Translations under genes and position numbers: made by a program
Shown here: positions 56,786 to 64,000 of the stretch, piece after piece
Layout of the letters: every line of letters begins with the position of its first letter
Numbering within the stretch: position 1 is the first letter of the stretch
Notes under the pieces: model-generated
What the model saw: the letters and a program-made list of their open reading frames with translations, nothing else
Database searches by the model: none
What the model was told of the DNA's origin: nothing
NCBI GenBank assembly: GCA_947179485.1
Contig: OX359245.1
Location: 70,667,067-70,731,066 of the forward strand
Reading direction: 5' to 3'
Length of the DNA stretch: 64,000 nucleotides
DNA from: Allacma fusca
Lineage: Eukaryota; Arthropoda; Collembola; Symphypleona; Sminthuridae

Positions 56786-58543
56786 ATGTATAATAATGTA
56801 CATGTAAATATTGAGATTCATTTGAATAAGGCCGGTATTTTAATTCAGGGATCCAAATAATATTTACCGTTCCACACATTCCCTTGCGACAGCATCGACG
56901 TTAAAGAGATCAAATTGTCTACTGCATATTAAACCCACGTCTACATGGAATGCCAAAAGGTTATGGAAGACTTTGTTCCTGGAAGGAAGAAGAAAAGTAT
57001 TTCCATTGATTCTAGGCTGCGAAATATAATGCAGAATCAAGAAGTACAGGTATGTATATAACAACCACACTGAGTTTATAAAAGCCGTTCAATATTGTCT
57101 TCTTTATTTCATTCAAGAGTAATTATGTAGCTATACTCGTAGATATTTTTATGCCTGAAATATTATCCGTACTATTTTCTTCTGTAACTGAATTATTGCT
57201 TTTACTATCGGGTAATTATAAATAGAACTAATAAAATGGTTAACATAAATAACTCCTCAAAAAGCAAAAACACATTCTATCATCACTCTTAGCTTCTTTT
57301 TAGCATGGTAAACTGGATATTCCTACCGTACTGAATTATGTATTGGTTGTTAGATTTGGTTGCCATCATGAGCTTAATTGTATTGGATGTTTATACAACA
57401 GTCCGAGGGAATATCTCCTCTCAAGGAGGGAATATGTTCGGAGGGAAAATATTCAGAGGGAATATGTTCGGAGGGAAAATATTCAGAGGGAATATGTTCG
57501 GAGGGAAAATATTCAGAGGGAATATATCCGAACACGAGTCTATGTACAGGTAAGTCGTCTAACTCTAATAATCCCAAGTAGCATTCTAATATTCAGTCCA
57601 CTCAGCCGTGCAGTATCCATGGGTTAGTCCCTATCAGCCTCAGTCCTATCAAAAGTCCTTAGCAAAAATCTTAGTCCATTATGTATTTCGTATGCATTTA
57701 AATATACACATTCGTTTGAATTAGGCTAGTGTTTTAATTGAGGGATCAGAACAATATTTCGCGTTCTCTTTAATATATTCCCTTGTAAGAGCATAGTCGT
57801 TAAAGATACCAAATTAGCTATTGCATGTTCAGTCTACAGCGATTTTAATAAAATGAAAATTGTCTACGTACAGGTAATGTGTCCAGGTAAAATCCACGCA
57901 AATAATCCATGCAATGAATCCACTGTTTTTGAGGTGACTGCATGCAGACCATTTTAACTATAGCTGAAAATACTCTTCAGCTATAGCCATGTTTCCTCTC
58001 CATATGAACGATATGAAACACGAAGGTAAAATATCTTTATAATAAAGTTATATACTTCACAATCAACTTTACAAAACACTGTTCCTATTCTTATGTATAC
58101 AGCGGCGAACCATAAGAATACACAATAAACGAGTCAAGGAGCTTTGGTGTAAACTGGAATGAAGAGTAATGTTGCAAAACACGACAAGTCGTTAGCAATG
58201 AGTATTAATAATTTGGAAGTACTTTAATATTGGTATGTAAAATTATCTGAAGTATTAAGTCTAAAAATACATCGTCGCGCTTCAAATGCGTACAAGCGTA
58301 AAATCCTAAAACATAGATGAACAACAAAGTAAACAGGTATAAAAATAATTCTTAAGCCAGTTACTCAACTTAGAAGTCATTCTACATTTGCAAAATGAGT
58401 GTTAAAAAGTCCAACTTTACAATATAAAACAATACGTAAAAATATCTATGAGACGCTAAACGTAAAAGCCATACTATATTTGTTACAAAAATTGTGTTAA
58501 AAAATCCTACGTTACATTATAAAACAATACGTGTTAAAAATAT
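56786..58543. other. intergenic, no gene recognised apart from a minisatellite
   Basis: AT-rich sequence with no supported gene. It contains the minisatellite listed separately and may include terminal parts of the MULE element, but no clear terminal inverted repeat was found. Confidence 0.5.
57409..57534. repeat. 30-bp minisatellite, about 3.5 units
   Basis: Unit GGGAATATGTTCGGAGGGAA followed by AATATTCAGA. The unit length is a multiple of three, so frames stay open on both strands without being genes. Confidence 0.9.
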
Positions 58544-60303
58544 CTATTCTATGGAATCGGCTACCACTATTTCTTCGATTATTTCTTCAGAATGTGGATC
58601 ATTTTCCTGTGAAGTATCCAATTGCAGTCTTCTCTTTGGTACCTTCCGCCGTCCCACTTGAACCAGGTTGTAAGCTTGTCCTCGGAGATTTTCTATTGGT
58701 TCGACATCCATCTCCGCATCATTCCACTGCTTGGCAAGCTTGATCATCCGAGAATTTATCAGGCGAAATTTATAGCGTGCAATCGGCGGAGAAGAACCAG
58801 CTAAAAAGACCTGGAGGTCTTCTTCTACGCGAGACTGTTCCATCCTCAGGACACGCAAAATGCTAAATACACAAGAATGGTCAGTCAATGAATTGAAACA
58901 GTGACTGTGTTGATAGATAAAACATGTAAATGAATTAATATACAACTCTTACTGTGCTAATGACGGTTTCGTTGCTGCGACGAGCAAATTTAGCCTGTTG
59001 TTCCAGCCTTCCACAGAATTGTTGGTTCTTGGAAAATTCTGTATAATGCGACGGTGAACATTCCACATAGGAATGGAAAATCTGGCACCACAAGTAGCTG
59101 AACCAATATAGGTTCGTCGAAAGTAATCTAATAGTGGCTTCATATCGGGATACTTGTCAAGCAGCTCCCCTCGAATTTCCTCGTAAGTTTGTCCAACGCG
59201 AGAAATCGGAATAGTAGCAAGGGCCGGAAGATACTTAATAGCAAGTTCCAACTCAGTATCTCCGTGTGCAATTTTTGCCTTAACTTCCTTGGGTACGTTT
59301 CTGTAGACGCTCTGAGAAAGATGGAAAAGACAGCCTTGAACTTCAACCGACTCAAACACCTCCGTGAACGCCTGTACGGCTGCTTGCTCAAAATCCATTA
59401 CCGCAAGCACTGGTGTTAATGGTGGTGACGACATCTGAAAACGAATTAAGTGTTTATTACACACATTATATATATACTACGATTTTCTTACGCGTCCTAG
59501 CCTAACTGTATAAACTCTGAACACTATATTTCATTGAATGAGCGTAGTAAATGTGTTTGCATTAAAACAAATTAGAAACTAACCTTTCTCAATTCAGTCA
59601 AAAAACGCAAATAAGTGTTGTGTGTCCTGTTTGGCAAGAACGCATATACTAATGGAAACACGGTCTTGTTGTCACTACTAAGTCCATGAATGGTGTATAA
59701 CTGTTCATACAACTTTGGTGCTGATTTGAATGTGCCATCACAAAGCCAGACAGAAGAGGCAGCAAGAACTTCAATATTTTGTTGGGTTGTAAAAATCAGT
59801 ATACGGTCCTTATCTCTTGAGTCATAGAGTAAAAATCGATCTCCTTTCTCAGTCACTTGATAGTTGTCTGGAATAAAAATATCCTGTCGTCTAGACGGAT
59901 TTCCGAATCCTTGTACAGCCTCGTTTTTTCTCCACTTGTGCGGGTACTTTGCAATGATGCTGGTGGATGGGAGGGCTGGAGCACATTCTTTATTAAATTG
60001 TATCCCTGTCTTCACTTCGTTAATGAGAACCGCCGGTTTCTCGTTTGGATGAGTTATTGCACGTCGCTTGAATTTACTTTTGAAAACTTCTACCTGCTGC
60101 TGAATAGCGGATATCTCATGATTACAGTGCGGAATAGATTCACGTTTTACTCCCTCCCGGTCGATCAATCTACCTGGACACCCAGCAGCACTCCAAGAAC
60201 GACACTTCCAGTAAATAGTACTACCACTTGAAGAATTTTTTATGTACTGGTAACCTTTGAACCACAACACCCTGGCACCTTTCTGACTGTCCGTGTATGA
60301 CAT
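58544..60303 (-). CDS. FLYWCH-type MULE transposase, three exons
   Basis: Exons 60,303-59,584; 59,434-58,953; 58,862-58,544, all GT-AG with agreeing phases, 506 residues. An N-terminal FLYWCH zinc finger (LWFKGYQYIKNS, then YWKCRSW...GCPGRL and an H-x-H pair) is followed by the MULE DDE domain. First Asp is in VWLCDGTFKSAPKLYEQLY, second in VLAVMDFEQAAVQAF; the usual GCLFHLSQSVYR motif follows, and the Glu is probably in NSVEGWNNRL. The C-terminal exon is acidic. It could be an active Mutator-like transposase or a domesticated gene; undamaged reading frames and introns are compatible with either. The weak terminal repeats leave the element borders undefined. Confidence 0.9.
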
Positions 60304-60566
60304 ATTCACTGCTAGAATAACTGATGAATGAACGAGTTCGTGTCATGTCAGCCTTTTATAGACATGGAATTATTACATTTGCTTAAACATGACATGATTT
60401 GCATTTTTAAATTGTCATTTTTGCATGGAGCAGGTATTAAAGAACCATACTCAAATCCCGGATTACCATACTTAAAGCAGATAGACATTTAATTGGGGAT
60501 GTACAGCATTCGTGATTCTCACTTCATGTAGTTGCTGTCCCTATATTTTTGTGCTAATAAATTTAG

Positions 60567-61216
60567 ATAAGGAGCCGGTTTGGGAATTTAATAAAATAAT
60601 TGCAGAGCGGACCGAAGAAGGAAATAAGCAGTATTTAGTTGATTGGTGGTAAGTTTAATATATATAAAGCATATGCACGTTTTTACTGATGTTTTAAACT
60701 TATTTGACAAAGTTGAGTAAAAATATGTTGAAGGTGTATTGTTTAGTCAACTCCATGTAATTGTAATTTGTATAACGTGTTTAACAGCCCAACTTGGACA
60801 AACGCAAATGAACTTTCAAATCTACAAACTGCAATAGATGAGTACCACGGAGAGGGAGAAGTGTCAACTTCTAATATACCTGCTCCGACCGTCCTGGATG
60901 TGTCACGGAAAAGGAGCATCGACGTACGTCCGCATCACTTATTTTGGGCGAAGAAAAAAGGTGCACATTCAAATCTACATACATTTGTCAATTATATTTT
61001 ATCATTGTTAATACATTATTGTTACTAGTTATACCTTCCAAAAGACCACAGCAGTGCCACATCTGTCAAAAATTCTTCAGCAGACGGGACAACTACAAGA
61101 GGCATTTGAATGAAGTTCATGAAAAAAGGCAGGTATGCAAATGTCTTATTTGTGGAGAAGGTTTTACGCGACCGGCTCATTTGTCCAGCCACATTTGTAA
61201 GAAAAGCCTGAATTAA
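60567..61216 (+). CDS. chromodomain - C2H2 zinc-finger protein (partial at 5' end)
   Basis: Exons 60,567-60,648; 60,788-60,960; 61,029-61,216, phases agree, about 147 residues. The first exon begins mid-codon, so an upstream start exon is missing. A chromodomain-like segment (WEFNKIIAERTEEGNKQYL, then a split motif continuing TWTNANELSNLQTAIDEY) matches chromo folds but lacks the WEP tryptophan context, so aromatic-cage function is doubtful. Exon 3 has a C2H2 finger (CHICQKFFSRRDNYKRHL) and a C2HC finger (CLICGEGFTRPAHLSSHIC). The intron positions and domain order resemble the Polinton gene at 37,063-38,200, minus the TQT segment. It may be a remnant of a second Polinton, a transduced copy or a host relative. 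Confidence 0.75.
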
Positions 61217-61261
61217 ATAAATGCAAATGTGGTCACCCTATTTTCTCCCATTCATAAAACC

Positions 61262-61295
61262 TACACATAGGGAGGATACAATCCTCCCTGTGTAT
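61262..61295. repeat. short perfect hairpin
   Basis: ACACATAGGGAGGAT is followed after a few bases by ATCCTCCCTGTGT, a 13-15-bp stem just downstream of the chromodomain-finger gene. It could be an insertion footprint; no function is inferred. Confidence 0.7.
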
Positions 61296-61782
61296 AATTA
61301 CCTGATGTTTAAACTACCTATATTGTTTTCTCGTGATAAACCCTGGCCAATCTGAAATATATTTCAAATAAATACTCCTTGTTACCCATACCATCAAGCT
61401 CCATGACGCTGTAATATTATTATCATGGCTTGACGCCGCGTGTTTCATATCGTACATATGGAGAGGAAACGTCCCAGGAAACCAAGCCTTTCGGTACCGT
61501 GCATGTGCCAGATCTGGCATATAGTGCTGGCTGCGTACCCGATTTGTCAGCCAAAAAACAACTGGTCCGCCACTGGAATGCGGCTCTGGCCATCTGGAAT
61601 GGTTCGGCGCCGGAAGCCAGCGCTGTACCATGATATAAAGCGTAGCCGGTCCAGTATTGTGTAATTGGGTTAAATAAAAATTAATTATGCATAATTAAGA
61701 TTAATGAAAAATTATTCGGCTCGTGCACTCTTAACACTTACAATTAGTACATTTTATATTTATTCAACAATTAGAACAATTT

Positions 61783-63730
61783 CTAAACAATTTCGTAAGT
61801 AAGAGGTACGCAAGTAAACGCATCCACACATTCTGGATCTGGAAGGGCAAAACACTTCTTAAATAACAACCGAAATGGTATTTCAAATTCGTCTGACAAC
61901 AATTTACATTTAAAAATACACAACATCCGGCTATCAATAGGATAGTCCTGTAATTTGTCGTTGTAAATAAATTTTCTACAAACTATAATATCTTCATTAG
62001 CTTTATGCAATCCAGTTAGAATAACTACATCTAAATTTGTTGTTAAGAAACAGTTGTCACCGGAATTCATTGATAACAATATACCCCTGTAAATAAACTT
62101 CCTTCGGTTTGACGTTAGAATAAATCCACTTCGAGAACTGCCTGCATCATTATGGGATTCGTTAAAAACAGTTTCTATTTCAATTACTCTATTAACAATT
62201 GTGCTTTCGACCTCGTAATACTTTTTTAAAAAACTGCATATAATTTTCAAAATCAAATGCACTAAAATTGTCGAGGTTTCCAAAATTTAGTGCATCTGAA
62301 GCAATATGTACTAATGTATGCACATTATAAGTAATAAATTCTTTTCCATAAAGATTCTTAGCTTCAATGACATACTGGCGAAGTAATTTCTCTGCTAATG
62401 AATTATACGTATTACTAGCAGCTGCGGGAGACAAAAGAATGAAGACAGAAGCACTTAAGAGTAAAACGTGTTTGTAAAGTTTGTCAGGTAAATTATTTTT
62501 TAAACAAATGGGGCCTGTATAGAGTACAAACATTCTATATTCAGTAGCCTTGAAGTGCTGCAACTCATTTAAACCCCTTGGTTTACGACTGAAGTCTGAA
62601 GGAACAAAAGGTTTAAGCCGCAGCAGTATTTCAGATATCAGGCGAATATCTTTACTTGGAACTCTTACATTAAGAGGGCCTTTCACCCAGCAAAACAAAG
62701 ATTTTCGCACAACGCCAAGGCATATAAGATGCATATAATCTGCCGGGAATTGTGAGAGCATTCCTATGTGTACTTTTGTCAAACAAGAAACACCAGTGTG
62801 ATGATCCTCATGTATTTGATTCGCAAACAAGTCATCCGTTCGTAAGGGACAATTTAGATCCAAATAAACTACGCGATCTAACCAATCGCCTTCAACGTTG
62901 CATTTTTCGCAAGCGTAATATGCATTGTGGCTTTTACAAGATTTTAGGAAGCTCCTAGCTGGAGCATCAGCTATGAAGCAACTAATTCTAATATTATACT
63001 TCATATTTCCATGAGAAATTCCATGTTTGTACAAATCTTCCATTTCCGAAACAAATTTTTCCAAATATACATTTAAACTGGTTGGTTTAGTTTTTCCATA
63101 AAAAAGTGCAATCAGAAACGGTTTTTGATTTTTTGATTGATTTAAAATGCCCATTAGAGGCCAAAATTGAAAATTATTACTCTTCGAAGCAGGAACTCCA
63201 TCGCAGCCAATTGAAACCGTTAAAAGATTTTCTAATGTTTGCTGCATTTTTGAAACTATTGGAAAAGTACATTTTTGTAATAAAGTTTGTTTTAAACGAG
63301 AGATAATATTAGAAAGTAGTAAAACTCGCCACCACAAATAAATTGAGTTTCGGTTGTTCTCGGTGTTCCTAACAGAGTACGGGCGCAACTGGGCAATTCA
63401 CTATCTGCATGACGTTTAAGTATTGACAAGAGGGAATCGACGGAACATTGTGTGACATTGTGCGTACACGCCCATTCTCTCAACTTATCACGTAGATTCA
63501 GAGAATTATCCGCATTGTCAACGTTTTCCTCATCCTCTGAATCGGAAAATACTATTGAATAATCATCACACTGCTCAACATATTCAACTGGTTTAACAAC
63601 AGCTGAATTGTTCTCGCTCGAAATTAAATTACTTGCTATTTGAACATTTTCATTTTTGTTTTCTACGAATTTGATTAAGCAACGATTCGGTCTCTATAAC
63701 AATTTTCCGTCGCTTTGACCTATAACTCAT
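61783..63730 (-). pseudogene. CACTA/EnSpm-like (CMC) transposase, frame-broken
   Basis: Minus-strand frames in order. A start MSYRSKRRK (63,730) and an acidic leader precede the typical LREWACTHNV motif (63,483) with CARTLLGTPR. The catalytic part contains SIGCDGVPASKSNNFQFWP, FLIALFYGKTKP, CFIADAPARSFLK and YACEKCNVEG. Downstream are DYMHLICLGVVRKSLF and the FENYMQFFKK phrase usual near the end. Frame changes occur near 63,680, near 63,300 and near 62,215; the remaining part (62,283-61,783) continues to a stop. At least two independent breaks argue for an inactive copy. No terminal inverted repeats were located. The class is inferred from motifs of animal CACTA-like transposases. Confidence 0.75.
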
Positions 63731-63794
63731 CCTTTTAAAAAACTACCTACTAACGTTAAGCTTATTACTAGATACTAACTATTACATGCCACTT

Positions 63795-63952
63795 TCACTG
63801 CGGGACTTGCTCCTCAACGATGTTTTGAAGTTTCTTCCTAGCGGCTCTACCCCCATTACGATCTCCAGAGCCATCAAACCATCGTTGAATGCGTTTGTCA
63901 ATTTCGGCCTCAGTAGCCTGCTCACAGCTTGGAGAATTTGGCCGAACTGCAG
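63795..63952 (-). CDS. last exon of an unidentified gene
   Basis: A minus-strand exon starts after TTTAG at 63,953 and ends TGA at 63,795. It encodes about 52 residues, including ATEAEIDKRIQRWFDGSG and KKLQNIVEEQVPQ. The rest lies beyond the window. Such short charged C-termini accompany some CACTA-like loci, but no family is claimed. Confidence 0.5.
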
Positions 63953-64000
63953 CTAAATTTGTGAATTAAACTGTATAAATAAAAATAATAACTGTGCATA

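Overview
This is a eukaryotic, AT-rich window with intron-containing genes. It most likely comes from an arthropod; a springtail is possible, but that is a guess. The basis is a 7-TM chemoreceptor-like gene, a class B neuropeptide GPCR with short GT-AG introns, several hAT-type MITEs, a MULE transposase gene, a CACTA-like transposase and a complete Polinton (Maverick). All exon structures were worked out by hand from frame, splice-site and phase agreement; no search was run.

Region 1, about 1-24.2 kb (host): a broken chemoreceptor-like gene lies at 1.8-3.5 kb on the minus strand. Next to it is a ten-exon class B (secretin-family) GPCR at 7.1-14.1 kb, also minus, whose exon phases agree throughout. 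About 8.5 kb of this locus (2.8-11.4 kb) recurs at 16.8-24.2 kb as an old tandem duplicate in which the GPCR has decayed. The duplicate has been interrupted by nested TIR elements, hAT MITEs and two minisatellites whose unit lengths are multiples of three.

Region 2, 24.7-33.4 kb: no intact gene was recognised. The stretch 24.7-27.1 kb carries a shredded, internally repeated relic resembling the N-terminal half of Polinton-type DNA polymerase B. Two hAT MITEs with 8-bp target duplications follow.

Region 3, 33,572-56,671: a full-length 23.1-kb Polinton inserted in a roughly 33-bp satellite. It has 139-bp TIRs starting AGTAGTAG and a 6-bp target duplication (CGTATA). The minus strand, from the right end inward, carries integrase, minor capsid, basic core protein, major capsid, adenain-like protease, packaging ATPase, two small structural or unknown proteins, a small membrane protein and protein-primed DNA polymerase B. 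The plus strand carries an SF1/Pif1-like helicase. The left 7 kb is an accessory zone with a chromodomain-TQT-zinc-finger protein, a protein with an acidic C-terminus, and two more candidate single-pass membrane proteins. Many of these genes are spliced. Only the polymerase shows a clear break, an apparent one-base frame change.

Region 4, 56.7-64 kb: a 30-bp minisatellite, an intact three-exon FLYWCH-MULE transposase gene, a second chromodomain-zinc-finger gene resembling the one inside the Polinton, a frameshifted CACTA-like transposase and the last exon of an unidentified gene.

In the Polinton, integrase, terminal repeats and polymerase would mobilise and copy the element, and the capsid, protease and ATPase genes would build and fill a virus-like particle. 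The membrane proteins and the chromatin-reader-like protein are the unusual additions.
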